Source: Citrobacter freundii (GTDB lineage Bacteria > Pseudomonadota > Gammaproteobacteria > Enterobacterales > Enterobacteriaceae). Taken from it: DNA of 64,000 nucleotides. Made by a program: the position numbers and the translations under genes. The notes beneath the pieces are model-generated. The model did not search any database, was not told the origin of the DNA, and worked only from the letters and a program-made list of their open reading frames with translations. Positions 1-9,710 of the stretch are shown here, piece after piece; positions within the stretch are counted from its first letter, which is position 1; each line of letters starts with the position of its first letter. The DNA lies in the NCBI RefSeq assembly GCF_029717145.1, contig NZ_CP099222.1, positions 2,356,001-2,420,000 on the forward strand, given 5' to 3'.

Positions 1-593
1 GCATGACCGAAATTTAATGACTGATCGCGACGACCGGTTTGGCGCGGAACGTAACGCGCGGTCAACGCCATCACCACTGACACAATCGGCACATTGATTA
101 AGAATACAGAACCCCAATAGAAGTGCTCCAGCAGCATACCGCCAACCAGCGGACCAAATGCTGCCCCGCCGGAACCGACCGCCGCCCAGACGCCAAGCGC
201 CATATTACGGTGACGCTGTTCAGCAAAGGTCGCACGAATACCGGCCAGCGTCGCCGGGACGATCATTGCCGCACCAATTGCCAGCACGGCGCGCGTGGCG
301 ATAAGCCATCCGGCGGTATGGGCAAAGGCTGCAGCCAGCGAGGCCAGACCAAACAGGCCTCCGCCCAGCAGCAGCAGGCGTTTAAAGCCAATGCGATCGC
401 CCAGTGCCCCCATCGGCAGCACCATCCCTGCCATCACCAGGGAATAAATATCAATGATCCACAGCAGCTCGTTACCACTGGCACCCAGCGTCATACTCAG
501 CGTGGGCGCGGCAACGTGCAGCACCGTTGCATCAATCGCAACAGGGATGTAGACCAGCACAATAATCACTAACGTTAACCACTGACGAAACAT
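1..593 (-). CDS. smvA: MFS multidrug efflux pump SmvA (partial, C-terminus outside window)
   Basis: The reverse strand from the ATG at 593 reads into the left window edge without a stop, giving the first 197 residues of a major facilitator protein. The N-terminus begins MFRQWLTLVIIVLVYIPVAI and is followed by MFS hallmarks (GALGDRIGFKR between membrane segments 2 and 3, then GAAMIVPATLAGIRATF). This matches SmvA of the 14-helix drug:H+ antiporter family, an inner-membrane exporter of methyl viologen, dyes and cationic biocides. It is divergent from a TetR gene at 710, the arrangement seen in Salmonella and Klebsiella, and the 116-bp gap holds two palindromes. About the last 300 residues lie outside the window. 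Family call is firm; substrate range is by homology. Confidence 0.93.
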   Translation of the reverse strand, partial: MFRQWLTLVIIVLVYIPVAIDATVLHVAAPTLSMTLGASGNELLWIIDIYSLVMAGMVLPMGALGDRIGFKRLLLLGGGLFGLASLAAAFAHTAGWLIATRAVLAIGAAMIVPATLAGIRATFAEQRHRNMALGVWAAVGSGGAAFGPLVGGMLLEHFYWGSVFLINVPIVSVVMALTARYVPRQTGRRDQSLNFGH

Positions 594-615
594 AAAACTC
601 CCTACAAAACTTAAA

Positions 616-668
616 CTGGACACATGTCCAGCTTTAACGATCCTACGGAAAATTGAACATATGTCCAA
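616..668. promoter_or_regulatory. Twin palindromic operators for SmvR
   Basis: Two imperfect palindromes share the core GGACAYATGTCC-like symmetry: CTGGACACATGTCCAG at 616-631 and TTGAACATATGTCCAA at 653-668. They lie between the divergent starts of smvA (593) and smvR (710), where a TetR-type repressor is expected to bind to control both genes. The TTGAAC of the second site could double as a -35 element for smvR. Binding is inferred from symmetry and position. Confidence 0.7.
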
Positions 669-709
669 CTTTTTGTTAGACTGCTTTCAACGTAGGTAGG
701 GGGGGATAT

Positions 710-1288
710 ATGAGTTATTTGAATCGGGATGAACGTCGGGAAGTGATCCTGCAGGCGGCAATGCGCGTCGCGCTGGAAGAAGGGTTTAGCGCCATGACGG
801 TACGACGCATTGCAACCGAGGCGAAAGTGGCGACCGGCCAACTGCATCACCATTTCACGTCAGCCGGTGAGCTTAAGTCTCAGGCGTTTGTTCGTCTGAT
901 TCGTACCCTGCTTGATGCGGAACAGGTCAGCGAAGGTGCGACCTTCCGCGAGCAACTCCACGCTATGCTTGGCAGTGATGACGGCGGGTTTGAGCCGTAC
1001 ATTAAACTCTGGCGAGAAGCGCAGATCCTGGCTGACAAAGACCCCGAAATCAAAAGCGCCTACCTACTGACCATGCGCATGTGGCATGAAGAAACAACGG
1101 CGATCATTCTTCGCGGACAGCAAGAAGGTGAGTTTTTGGCCGAACCGGATGCCGCCGACGTCGCCTGGCGCTTGATCGGTCTAGTGTGTGGCCTCGACGG
1201 TATGTATGCGCTGGGGATGTCAGAAATGGCGGATCCAGCCTTTACACGGCATCTGGATCGAATGATTCGTCTGGAGCTGTTTAGTTAA
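710..1288 (+). CDS. smvR: TetR-family repressor SmvR
   Basis: This 192-residue protein has an N-terminal TetR helix-turn-helix (about residues 10-55, with the core SAMTVRRIATEAKVATGQLHHHF) and a helical ligand-binding C-terminal domain. It is divergent from smvA and matches the repressor SmvR, which holds back smvA until cationic biocides or dyes bind it. Two palindromes in the shared intergenic region are its likely operators, so it should repress itself as well. The start ATG at 710 follows a G-rich stretch (GGGGGGATAT) that can serve as ribosome binding site. Family assignment is sure; the name rests on the conserved pairing with smvA. Confidence 0.88.
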   Translation: MSYLNRDERREVILQAAMRVALEEGFSAMTVRRIATEAKVATGQLHHHFTSAGELKSQAFVRLIRTLLDAEQVSEGATFREQLHAMLGSDDGGFEPYIKLWREAQILADKDPEIKSAYLLTMRMWHEETTAIILRGQQEGEFLAEPDAADVAWRLIGLVCGLDGMYALGMSEMADPAFTRHLDRMIRLELFS

Positions 1289-1295
1289 TGTTATT

Positions 1296-1318
1296 GATAC
1301 ATTAATAATGTATCTTTT
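1296..1318 (+). terminator. Possible weak terminator after smvR
   Basis: GATACATTA and TAATGTATC form an A+T-rich inverted repeat with a one-base spacer, followed by TTTTAT, eight bases after the smvR stop codon. The stem is weak, so this may only be a palindrome. Confidence 0.3.
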
Positions 1319-1495
1319 ATATTTACAATTAGTAACACATAAGCAACGCTTAATTCTCCACTCACTCCGCACTATTGCGCTTTTTTATCTATCCTTTCAT
1401 TCAATATTCTTAACGCTTTTCAATAATTTCTAATCAGGGCCAGTACGGCTCTGTATGCGTTTATTTCTTGAACGACGTGCGCATGTGAGGATAAT

Positions 1496-2881
1496 ATGTC
1501 ACCTTCAAATGAGAAAAATAATCGTTATCTTTTAACCGACTGGAAACCAGAAAATGCCGCCTTTTGGGAAAATAAAGGTAAGCATATTGCCCGAAGAAAC
1601 CTCTGGATATCAGTCAGTTGTCTCCTTCTTGCGTTCTGTGTCTGGATGCTATTTAGCGCCGTAGCAGTAAACTTAAATAAAATTGGTTTTAATTTCACCA
1701 CCGATCAACTTTTTTTATTAACCGCATTACCGTCCCTTTCTGGTGCAATATTACGCGTCCCCTACTCCTTTATGGTGCCTATATTTGGCGGCCGCCGCTG
1801 GACGGTTTTTAGCACTGCGATTCTTGTTATCCCGTGCCTGTGGCTCGGATTTGCGGTGCAAAATACAGCTACTCCGTTTGGCGTATTTATCGTTATTGCG
1901 CTGATGTGTGGTTTTGCTGGCGCCAACTTTGCCTCCAGCATGGGCAATATCAGTTTCTTCTTCCCGAAAGCGAAGCAAGGCAGCGCACTCGGCGTTAACG
2001 GCGGTCTCGGCAATCTGGGCGTCAGCGTGATGCAATTGATCGCTCCACTGGTGATTTTTCTGCCTATTTTTACCTTCCTCGGCGTCCAGGGCGTGCCGCA
2101 ACCTGATGGTTCGTTACTGTCATTGACCAACGCCGCCTGGATTTGGGTGCCGTTGCTGCTGCTCTCCACTCTGGCAGCGGGCATCGGCATGAACGATATC
2201 GCCAGTTCCAAAGCCTCTATCGCCTCACAGCTGCCGGTACTGAAGCGTTTTCATCTGTGGCTGTTAAGCCTGTTGTATCTCGCCACCTTCGGTTCATTTA
2301 TCGGTTTTTCCGCCGGGTTTGCCATGCTGGCCAAAACCCAGTTTCCTGACGTGAATATTCTGCAGCTGGCGTTCTTTGGGCCGTTTATCGGCGCACTGGC
2401 GCGCTCAGCGGGCGGCGTTATCTCGGACAAGTTTGGCGGTGTGCGGGTGACGTTAATCAACTTTATGTTTATGGCACTGTTTAGCGGCCTGCTGTTCCTC
2501 ACCTTGCCGGGTTCGAGTTCTGGAAACTTCACCGCCTTCTACCTGGTGTTTATGGGACTGTTCCTGACCGCCGGTCTGGGCAGCGGCTCAACTTTCCAGA
2601 TGATTGCGGTGATCTTTCGCAAAATAACCATTTACCGCGTGAAATTGCACGGTGGTACGGAAGAACAGGCCCAGCGCGAAGCGGTAACCGACACCGCAGC
2701 GGCCCTTGGTTTTATCTCGGCCATTGGCGCAGTGGGTGGTTTCTTTATTCCGAAAGCCTTCGGTACCTCGCTGGCGCTGACTGGATCACCAGTGGGCGCC
2801 ATGAAAATATTTTTAGTGTTTTACATCGTCTGCGTGCTGGTGACCTGGCTGGTCTATGGCCGCAAATCACAAAAAAAATAA
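1496..2881 (+). CDS. narU: Nitrate/nitrite transporter NarU
   Basis: A 461-residue polytopic MFS protein of the NarK/NarU nitrate-nitrite porter group, normal length for NarU (462 in E. coli). The nitrate signature is visible in segment 5 (GFAGANFASSMGNISFFFP then KAKQGSALGVNGGLGNLGVS) and again in segment 11 (AAALGFISAIGAVGGFFIPKAFG), together with the two pore arginines expected for this family. It exchanges or takes up nitrate and expels nitrite across the inner membrane. It is the first gene ahead of narZYWV with a 55-bp gap, so it feeds substrate to the enzyme encoded next. ATG 1496 is preceded by TGAGGA at good spacing. In E. coli this locus is induced in stationary phase through RpoS; that regulation is assumed here. 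Confidence 0.96.
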   Translation: MSPSNEKNNRYLLTDWKPENAAFWENKGKHIARRNLWISVSCLLLAFCVWMLFSAVAVNLNKIGFNFTTDQLFLLTALPSLSGAILRVPYSFMVPIFGGRRWTVFSTAILVIPCLWLGFAVQNTATPFGVFIVIALMCGFAGANFASSMGNISFFFPKAKQGSALGVNGGLGNLGVSVMQLIAPLVIFLPIFTFLGVQGVPQPDGSLLSLTNAAWIWVPLLLLSTLAAGIGMNDIASSKASIASQLPVLKRFHLWLLSLLYLATFGSFIGFSAGFAMLAKTQFPDVNILQLAFFGPFIGALARSAGGVISDKFGGVRVTLINFMFMALFSGLLFLTLPGSSSGNFTAFYLVFMGLFLTAGLGSGSTFQMIAVIFRKITIYRVKLHGGTEEQAQREAVTDTAAALGFISAIGAVGGFFIPKAFGTSLALTGSPVGAMKIFLVFYIVCVLVTWLVYGRKSQKK

Positions 2882-2936
2882 CAACTATTTGGCCTGCAGA
2901 TCGTAGGCAGCGTCCATTAGGAGCAGGAGAAATGTC

Positions 2937-5900
2937 ATGAGTAAACTGTTGGATCGCTTTCGTTACTTTAAACAAAAGGGCGATACGTTTGCCGACGGGC
3001 ACGGGCAAGTCATGCACACCAATAGGGATTGGGAAGACAGCTATCGTCAACGCTGGCAGTTCGATAAAATTGTCCGCTCGACCCACGGCGTCAACTGTAC
3101 CGGCTCATGCAGCTGGAAAATCTACGTTAAAAACGGCCTGGTCACCTGGGAAACCCAGCAAACTGACTATCCACGCACCCGCCCGGACCTGCCCAACCAT
3201 GAACCTCGCGGATGCCCGCGCGGTGCCAGCTATTCCTGGTATCTTTACAGCGCCAACCGCCTGAAATACCCGCTGGTGCGTAAACGCCTGGTCGAACTGT
3301 GGCGCGACGCCCTTTCCCGCCAGCCCGACCCGGTACTGGCGTGGGAATCCATTATGCACGATCCGCAAAAGTGCCAGAGCTACAAACAGGTACGCGGACG
3401 TGGCGGATTTATCCGTTCCAACTGGAAAGAGTTAAATCAACTGATCGCCGCCGCTAACGTCTGGACGGTGAAAACCTACGGCCCGGATCGCGTAGCCGGA
3501 TTCTCCCCCATCCCTGCCATGTCGATGGTCTCCTACGCAGCGGGGACACGCTATCTGTCGCTGCTCGGCGGCACCTGTCTGAGTTTCTATGACTGGTACT
3601 GTGACTTGCCTCCGGCCTCACCTATGACCTGGGGCGAGCAGACTGACGTGCCGGAATCCGCCGACTGGTATAACTCCAGCTATATCATTGCCTGGGGCTC
3701 AAACGTTCCGCAGACCCGTACGCCAGATGCTCACTTCTTTACCGAAGTCCGCTATAAAGGCACCAAGACCATCGCTATTACGCCGGACTACTCGGAAGTT
3801 GCCAAGCTGTGCGATCAGTGGCTGGCACCGAAGCAAGGCACTGACAGCGCGCTGGCGATGGCCATGGGTCACGTTATCCTCAAAGAATTCCATCTTGATA
3901 AGCCCAGCGACTACTTCATCAACTATTGCCGCCGTTATACCGATATGCCGATGTTGGTGCTGCTGGATGCCCGGGAAGACGGTAGCTTTGTACCCGGACG
4001 GATGATGCGCGCCTCGGACCTCGTCGACGGACTGGGTGAAAGTAATAACCCTGAATGGAAAACCGTGGCCTTCAACAGCGCCGGTGAACTGGTGGTACCG
4101 AATGGTTCTATTGGTTTTCGCTGGGGCGAAAAAGGTAAATGGAACCTCGAGTCGCTGGCTGCCGGCACGGAAACAGAACTGTCCCTGTCATTACTCGGCC
4201 AGCATGATGAGGTGGCGGGTGTGGCGTTCCCCTATTTTGGTGGTAACGAAAATCCGCATTTTCGCAGCGTGAAGCAGGAGCCGGTGCTGGTGCGTAAACT
4301 ACCGGTTAAGCACCTTACCCTCGCTGATGGCCGCCGTTGTCCGGTGGTCAGCGTGTACGATTTAGTCCTGGCGAACTACGGGCTCGATCGCGGACTCGAT
4401 GATGACCTCGCGGCCCGTGATTACAGTGAGATTAAAGCCTACACCCCGGCCTGGGGCGAACAAATCACCGGCGTGCCTCGCCGTCATATCGAACAAATTG
4501 CCCGTGAATTTGCCGATACCGCGCACAAAACCCATGGTCGTTCGATGATCATCCTCGGGGCAGGCGTCAACCACTGGTACCACATGGACATGAACTACCG
4601 TGGGATGATTAACATCCTGGTGTTCTGTGGCTGTGTCGGTCAAAGCGGCGGCGGCTGGGCGCACTATGTCGGACAGGAAAAACTGCGCCCGCAGACCGGC
4701 TGGTTACCGTTGGCCTTTGCGCTGGACTGGAACCGCCCTCCGCGTCAGATGAACAGCACCTCGTTTTTCTACAACCATTCCAGCCAGTGGCGCTATGAAA
4801 AAGTCACCGCCCAGGAGTTGCTCTCTCCGCTGGCCGACGCGTCGAAATTTACCGGACATCTGATCGATTTCAACGTCCGTGCCGAGCGTATGGGCTGGCT
4901 GCCTTCTGCCCCACAGCTCAACCTGAACCCATTAACCGTTAAAGCCCGAGCGGAACAGGCGGGATTATCTCCAGCGGAATACACCGCGCAGGCGCTGAAG
5001 TCCGGTGATATCCGCATGGCCTGTGAGCAACCGGACAACGGCAGTAACCACCCGCGTAACCTGTTTGTCTGGCGTTCGAACCTGCTTGGCTCCTCCGGCA
5101 AAGGGCATGAATACATGCTCAAATATTTGCTGGGTACCGAAAGCGGTATTCAGGGTGAAGCGCTGGGCGAAAGCGAGGGCATTAAACCTGAAGAGGTGGA
5201 ATGGCAAACGGCGGCCATCGAAGGCAAGCTTGACCTGCTGGTCACGCTTGATTTCCGTATGTCCAGCACCTGCCTGTTCTCCGATATCGTGTTGCCGACC
5301 GCCACCTGGTATGAAAAAGACGACATGAATACCTCGGATATGCATCCGTTTATTCACCCCCTGTCAGCGGCGGTTGATCCGGCCTGGGAATCCAAAAGCG
5401 ACTGGGAGATTTACAAGGGCATTGCCAAAGTGTTCTCCGAGGTCTGCGTGGGGCATCTGGGTCAGGAAACCGATGTGGTGCTGCAACCGCTCCAGCATGA
5501 CTCTCCGGCAGAGCTGTCACAGCCGTTTGATATTCAGGACTGGCGCAAGGGTGAATGTGACCTCATTGCCGGTAAAACGGCCCCCAATATAACCGTTGTG
5601 GAACGCGACTACCCCGCCACTTACGAACGCTTTACCTCGCTCGGTCCGCTAATGGATAAACTGGGTAACGGCGGGAAAGGCATCTCGTGGAACACCCAGG
5701 CTGAAGTCGATTTCCTCGGTAAGCTGAACTACACCAAGCGTGAAGGCCCGGCGAAAGGCCGACCGCTGATCGACACCGCGTTGGACGCCTCTGAAGTGAT
5801 CCTCGCGCTGGCACCGGAAACCAACGGTCAGGTGGCGGTGAAAGCCTGGCAAGCCCTGGGGGCGATGACCGGGCGTGATCACACGCATCTGGCTCTGAAC

Positions 5901-6677
5901 AAAGAAGACGAGAAGATTCGTTTTCGCGATATTCAGGCACAGCCGCGCAAAATCATCTCCAGCCCAACCTGGTCGGGTCTTGAAAGCGAGCATGTCTCCT
6001 ACAACGCCGGCTATACCAATGTGCACGAACTGATCCCATGGCGCACCCTGTCCGGTCGCCAGCAGTTGTATCAGGATCACGCGTGGATGCGTGCCTTTGG
6101 CGAAAGCCTGGTGGCTTATCGACCGCCAATCGATACCCGTAGCGTGACGGAAATGCGTGAGGTTCCACCGAACGGCTTCCCGGAAAAAGCGCTGAATTTC
6201 CTGACGCCGCACCAGAAATGGGGCATCCACTCCACGTACAGCGAAAACCTGCTGATGCTGACGCTGTCGCGCGGCGGGCCGATTGTCTGGATCAGTGAAA
6301 CCGACGCCAAAGAGCTGGGGATCGAGGATAACGACTGGATCGAAGCCTTCAATGCCAACGGCGCGTTGACCGCCCGTGCGGTGGTCAGCCAGCGTGTGCC
6401 GCCGGGAATGACCATGATGTACCACGCACAGGAGCGAATCATGAATATCCCCGGTTCTGAAGTTACCGGCATGCGCGGTGGTATTCACAACTCAGTGACC
6501 CGCGTGTGTCCGAAACCGACGCACATGATCGGCGGTTATGCGCAGCTGTCCTACAGCTTTAACTACTATGGCACCGTCGGCTCTAACCGCGATGAGTTCA
6601 TCATGATTAGAAAAATGAAAAATATTGACTGGCTGGATGATGAAGGTCGCGATCAGGTACAGGAGGCGGAAAAATGA
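2937..6677 (+). CDS. narZ: Respiratory nitrate reductase 2, alpha subunit NarZ
   Basis: The 1246-residue catalytic subunit of the membrane-bound nitrate reductase Z, same length as E. coli NarZ. The N-terminal FS0 iron-sulphur ligands are present as His50, Cys54, Cys58 and Cys93, and Asp223 in the segment YCDLPPASP matches the aspartate that ligates the molybdenum of the bis-MGD cofactor. It reduces nitrate to nitrite on the cytoplasmic face with electrons from quinol through NarY and NarV. There is no twin-arginine leader of the usual exported kind. The start ATG follows AGGAGAAATGTC. The stop overlaps the narY start by four bases (ATGA), indicating translational coupling. Confidence 0.97.
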   Translation: MSKLLDRFRYFKQKGDTFADGHGQVMHTNRDWEDSYRQRWQFDKIVRSTHGVNCTGSCSWKIYVKNGLVTWETQQTDYPRTRPDLPNHEPRGCPRGASYSWYLYSANRLKYPLVRKRLVELWRDALSRQPDPVLAWESIMHDPQKCQSYKQVRGRGGFIRSNWKELNQLIAAANVWTVKTYGPDRVAGFSPIPAMSMVSYAAGTRYLSLLGGTCLSFYDWYCDLPPASPMTWGEQTDVPESADWYNSSYIIAWGSNVPQTRTPDAHFFTEVRYKGTKTIAITPDYSEVAKLCDQWLAPKQGTDSALAMAMGHVILKEFHLDKPSDYFINYCRRYTDMPMLVLLDAREDGSFVPGRMMRASDLVDGLGESNNPEWKTVAFNSAGELVVPNGSIGFRWGEKGKWNLESLAAGTETELSLSLLGQHDEVAGVAFPYFGGNENPHFRSVKQEPVLVRKLPVKHLTLADGRRCPVVSVYDLVLANYGLDRGLDDDLAARDYSEIKAYTPAWGEQITGVPRRHIEQIAREFADTAHKTHGRSMIILGAGVNHWYHMDMNYRGMINILVFCGCVGQSGGGWAHYVGQEKLRPQTGWLPLAFALDWNRPPRQMNSTSFFYNHSSQWRYEKVTAQELLSPLADASKFTGHLIDFNVRAERMGWLPSAPQLNLNPLTVKARAEQAGLSPAEYTAQALKSGDIRMACEQPDNGSNHPRNLFVWRSNLLGSSGKGHEYMLKYLLGTESGIQGEALGESEGIKPEEVEWQTAAIEGKLDLLVTLDFRMSSTCLFSDIVLPTATWYEKDDMNTSDMHPFIHPLSAAVDPAWESKSDWEIYKGIAKVFSEVCVGHLGQETDVVLQPLQHDSPAELSQPFDIQDWRKGECDLIAGKTAPNITVVERDYPATYERFTSLGPLMDKLGNGGKGISWNTQAEVDFLGKLNYTKREGPAKGRPLIDTALDASEVILALAPETNGQVAVKAWQALGAMTGRDHTHLALNKEDEKIRFRDIQAQPRKIISSPTWSGLESEHVSYNAGYTNVHELIPWRTLSGRQQLYQDHAWMRAFGESLVAYRPPIDTRSVTEMREVPPNGFPEKALNFLTPHQKWGIHSTYSENLLMLTLSRGGPIVWISETDAKELGIEDNDWIEAFNANGALTARAVVSQRVPPGMTMMYHAQERIMNIPGSEVTGMRGGIHNSVTRVCPKPTHMIGGYAQLSYSFNYYGTVGSNRDEFIMIRKMKNIDWLDDEGRDQVQEAEK

Positions 6678-8218
6678 AAATACGCTCACAGGTAGGCATG
6701 GTTCTTAATCTGGATAAGTGCATCGGCTGCCACACCTGCTCCGTCACCTGTAAAAACGTCTGGACCGGACGTGAAGGTATGGAATACGCATGGTTTAACA
6801 ACGTCGAAACCAAACCGGGGATTGGTTACCCCAAAAACTGGGAAGATCAGGAAGAGTGGCAAGGCGGCTGGGTTCGCGACGTTAACGGTAAAATCAGACC
6901 GCGCCTGGGCGGCAAAATGGGCGTGATCACCAAAATTTTTGCCAACCCGGTGATCCCGCAAATTGATGATTACTACGAGCCGTTCACCTACGATTACCAG
7001 CATCTGCATAGCGCACCGGAAGGCAAACATCAGCCCACCGCCCGTCCGCGTTCGCTGATTGATGGCAAACGGATGGACAAGATTATCTGGGGGCCAAACT
7101 GGGAAGAACTGCTCGGCGGCGAGTTTTCTAAGCGCGCACGCGACCGTAACTTCGAGAAGATGCAAAAGGAGATGTACGGCCAGTTCGAAAACACCTTCAT
7201 GATGTATCTGCCGCGCCTGTGTGAACACTGCCTGAACCCGAGCTGTGTGGCGACCTGCCCGAGCGGTGCCATCTACAAGCGTGAAGAAGACGGCATTGTG
7301 TTGATCGACCAGGATAAATGCCGCGGCTGGCGTTTGTGTATCAGCGGTTGCCCGTATAAGAAAATCTACTTTAACTGGAAAAGCGGCAAGTCGGAAAAAT
7401 GTATTTTCTGCTATCCGCGCATTGAATCCGGCCAGCCGACGGTGTGTTCAGAAACCTGCGTCGGGCGCATTCGCTATCTCGGCGTCCTGCTGTACGACGC
7501 TGACCGCATTGAAGAAGCGGCCAGCACCGAGCATGAAACCGATCTCTACGAGCGCCAGTGCGACGTGTTCCTCAACCCGAACGATCCAGCGGTCATTGAA
7601 GAAGCGCTGAAACAGGGTATTCCGCAAAACGTGATTGACGCCGCCCAGCGCTCGCCGGTCTACAAAATGGCAATGGACTGGAAGCTGGCTCTGCCGCTGC
7701 ATCCGGAGTATCGCACCCTGCCAATGGTCTGGTATGTGCCGCCGTTGTCACCGATTCAGTCGATCGCCGACGCCGGTGGCCTGCCGCACAATGGCAATAT
7801 CCTGCCCGCGGTAGAATCGCTGCGTATTCCAGTGCAATACCTCGCCAACATGCTCAGCGCGGGCGATACCGGCCCGGTGCTGCGCGCGCTGAAACGTATG
7901 ATGGCGATGCGCCACTACATGCGCTCGCAAACCGTTGAAGGTGTCACCGATACCCGCGCCATCGATGAAGTCGGGTTGAGCGTGGAGCAGGTCGAAGAGA
8001 TGTATCGCTATCTGGCGATTGCCAACTACGAAGACCGCTTCGTGATCCCGACCAGCCACCGCGAAATGGCCCGTGATGCCTTCCCGGAGAAAAACGGCTG
8101 CGGCTTTACCTTCGGCGATGGTTGCCACGGTTCAGATACCAAATTCAACCTGTTCAACAGCAGCCGCATTGATGCTATCGACATCACCGAAGTGCGCGAT
8201 AAAGCGGAGGGTGAATAA
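6674..8218 (+). CDS. narY: Respiratory nitrate reductase 2, beta subunit NarY
   Basis: A 514-residue ferredoxin-like electron-transfer subunit. Four cysteine groups are visible: Cys16/19/22/26 in CIGCHTCSVTCKN, CEHCLNPSCVATCP near residue 184, CRGWRLCISGCP near 217, and CIFCYPRIESGQPTVCSETC near 244. The Trp in CxxWxxC replaces a cysteine and is the mark of the [3Fe-4S] cluster; the others hold three [4Fe-4S] clusters. It carries electrons from the haem subunit NarV to NarZ. It overlaps narZ by 4 bp at its start and shares one base with narW at its end. Confidence 0.97.
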   Translation: MKIRSQVGMVLNLDKCIGCHTCSVTCKNVWTGREGMEYAWFNNVETKPGIGYPKNWEDQEEWQGGWVRDVNGKIRPRLGGKMGVITKIFANPVIPQIDDYYEPFTYDYQHLHSAPEGKHQPTARPRSLIDGKRMDKIIWGPNWEELLGGEFSKRARDRNFEKMQKEMYGQFENTFMMYLPRLCEHCLNPSCVATCPSGAIYKREEDGIVLIDQDKCRGWRLCISGCPYKKIYFNWKSGKSEKCIFCYPRIESGQPTVCSETCVGRIRYLGVLLYDADRIEEAASTEHETDLYERQCDVFLNPNDPAVIEEALKQGIPQNVIDAAQRSPVYKMAMDWKLALPLHPEYRTLPMVWYVPPLSPIQSIADAGGLPHNGNILPAVESLRIPVQYLANMLSAGDTGPVLRALKRMMAMRHYMRSQTVEGVTDTRAIDEVGLSVEQVEEMYRYLAIANYEDRFVIPTSHREMARDAFPEKNGCGFTFGDGCHGSDTKFNLFNSSRIDAIDITEVRDKAEGE

Positions 8219-8913
8219 TGCAGATCCTCAAGGTTATCGGGCTGTTGATGGAGTATCCGGATGAATTGCTGTGGGAATGTAAGGACGATGCGCTGGCGCT
8301 GGTCGCCAGTGATGCACCGATGCTGAGCGAGTTCACCCGCGAACTGTTAACTGCCCCGCTGCTGGATAAGCAAGCCGAATGGTGCGAGGTGTTTGACCGG
8401 GGGCGCGCCACCTCGCTGCTGCTGTTTGAACATGTTCATGCGGAATCACGCGATCGCGGTCAGGCGATGGTTGACCTGCTGGCACAGTACGATAAGGTCG
8501 GGTTACAGCTCGCCTGCCGTGAGCTGCCTGATCACCTGCCGCTGTATCTGGAGTATTTGAGCGTGCTGCCGGAGGCAGAGGCTAAAGAGGGATTGCAAAA
8601 TGTCGCGCCGATCCTGGCGCTGCTTGGCGGGCGCTTAAAGCAGCGTGATACCCCATGGTATCAGCTGTTTGACGCCCTTCTCATGCTGGCGGGCAGTCCG
8701 CTTTCAAGTGACAGTGTCACGAAGCAGGTCGGCGCAGAAACCCGTGACGATACCCGCCAGGCGCTCGACGCTGTATGGGAAGAGGAACAGGTGAAGTTCA
8801 TTGAGGATAACGCCACCGCCTGTGACAGTTCACCGTTGCAAAGCTACCAACGGCGCTTTAGCCAGGACGTGGCGCCACAGTATGTTGACGTCAGCTCGGG
8901 AGGCCCGAAATGA
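8218..8913 (+). CDS. narW: Nitrate reductase 2 assembly chaperone NarW
   Basis: A 231-residue acidic cytoplasmic protein of the NarJ/NarW (TorD-like) chaperone family, not part of the final enzyme. Family features are the N-terminal start [17 protein letters not shown] and the segment [23 protein letters not shown]. NarJ-type chaperones bind the NarG/NarZ N-terminus, assist insertion of the molybdenum and FS0 cofactors, and hold back membrane attachment until this is done. The start codon overlaps the narY stop by one base and its own stop overlaps narV by four, so all four genes are coupled. Confidence 0.95.
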   Translation: MQILKVIGLLMEYPDELLWECKDDALALVASDAPMLSEFTRELLTAPLLDKQAEWCEVFDRGRATSLLLFEHVHAESRDRGQAMVDLLAQYDKVGLQLACRELPDHLPLYLEYLSVLPEAEAKEGLQNVAPILALLGGRLKQRDTPWYQLFDALLMLAGSPLSSDSVTKQVGAETRDDTRQALDAVWEEEQVKFIEDNATACDSSPLQSYQRRFSQDVAPQYVDVSSGGPK

Positions 8914-9590
8914 TACAGTACCTGAACGTCTTTTTTTACGACATCTACCCGTATCTGTGCGGGACAGTGTTTATCCTCGGCAGCTGGCTACGCTACGACT
9001 ACGGCCAGTACACCTGGCGCGCCTCCTCCAGCCAGATGCTGGACAAACGCGGCATGGTGTTGTGGTCAAACCTGTTCCACATCGGCATTTTGGGGATTTT
9101 CTTCGGCCATCTGTTTGGCATGTTAACCCCGCACTGGATGTACGCCTGGTTCCTGCCTATCGCAGTGAAGCAGCAAATGGCGATGATTGCGGGCGGGATT
9201 TGCGGCGTGCTGACGCTGGTCGGCGGCGCGGGTTTGCTGGTTCGTCGTCTGACGAATTCGCGAATTCGCGCGACATCCTCTACCGCTGATATTCTGATCC
9301 TGTGTGTTCTGCTGGTTCAGTGTATCCTCGGTCTGACCACCATTCCGTTCTCAGCACAACATCCGGACGGCAGTGAAATGCTGAAACTGGTGGGCTGGGC
9401 GCAGTCGGTGGTGACCTTCCAGGGCGGCGCGTCTGCGCATCTGGATGGCGTGGCGCTAATTTTCCGCGTCCATCTGGTTCTGGGGATGACCATCTTCCTG
9501 CTGTTCCCGTTCACCCGTCTGGTCCACGTGTGGAGCGCGCCGGTCGAATATTTCACCCGTCGTAACCAGATCGTCCGTTCTCGCCGATAA
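8910..9590 (+). CDS. narV: Respiratory nitrate reductase 2, gamma subunit NarV (cytochrome b)
   Basis: A 226-residue inner-membrane dihaem cytochrome b with five predicted membrane segments, the first at [21 protein letters not shown]. Histidines for haem ligation lie in [16 protein letters not shown] (segment 2) and in FRVHLVLG and TRLVHVW near the C-terminus. It anchors NarZY to the membrane and oxidises quinol at the periplasmic side. It ends the operon; the downstream sequence is a REP-type repeat rather than a clear terminator. Confidence 0.96.
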   Translation: MIQYLNVFFYDIYPYLCGTVFILGSWLRYDYGQYTWRASSSQMLDKRGMVLWSNLFHIGILGIFFGHLFGMLTPHWMYAWFLPIAVKQQMAMIAGGICGVLTLVGGAGLLVRRLTNSRIRATSSTADILILCVLLVQCILGLTTIPFSAQHPDGSEMLKLVGWAQSVVTFQGGASAHLDGVALIFRVHLVLGMTIFLLFPFTRLVHVWSAPVEYFTRRNQIVRSRR

Positions 9591-9609
9591 ATTCGCGTTG
9601 TATTGCCAA

Positions 9610-9667
9610 ATCCGGCCTACAGGGAGATTCCGTAGGCCGGATAAGACGCAGGGCGTCGCCATCCAGC
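9610..9667. repeat. REP/BIME palindromic repeat after narV
   Basis: ATCCGGCCTAC (9610-9620) pairs with GTAGGCCGGAT (9632-9642), and the latter continues into a second REP-like unit (GCCGGATAAGACGCAGGGCG, then TCGCCATCCAGC). This is the standard enterobacterial REP consensus. It sits 20 bp after the nar operon, where REP elements commonly stabilise the 3' end of mRNA. Confidence 0.85.
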
Positions 9668-9710
9668 ATTTTGCACGTTATGATGCTTCTCCACTCCAGG
9701 GAGAACGCCA

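Noticed and set aside
123-572. Plus-strand frame of 149 codons
   Set aside because: It lies fully inside smvA on the opposite strand; its composition (Gln/His/Arg-rich) is that of an antisense shadow.
5649-6488. Long minus-strand frame of 279 codons inside narZ
   Set aside because: narZ is certain on the other strand, and this frame has no family features; G+C-rich coding DNA often gives such shadows.
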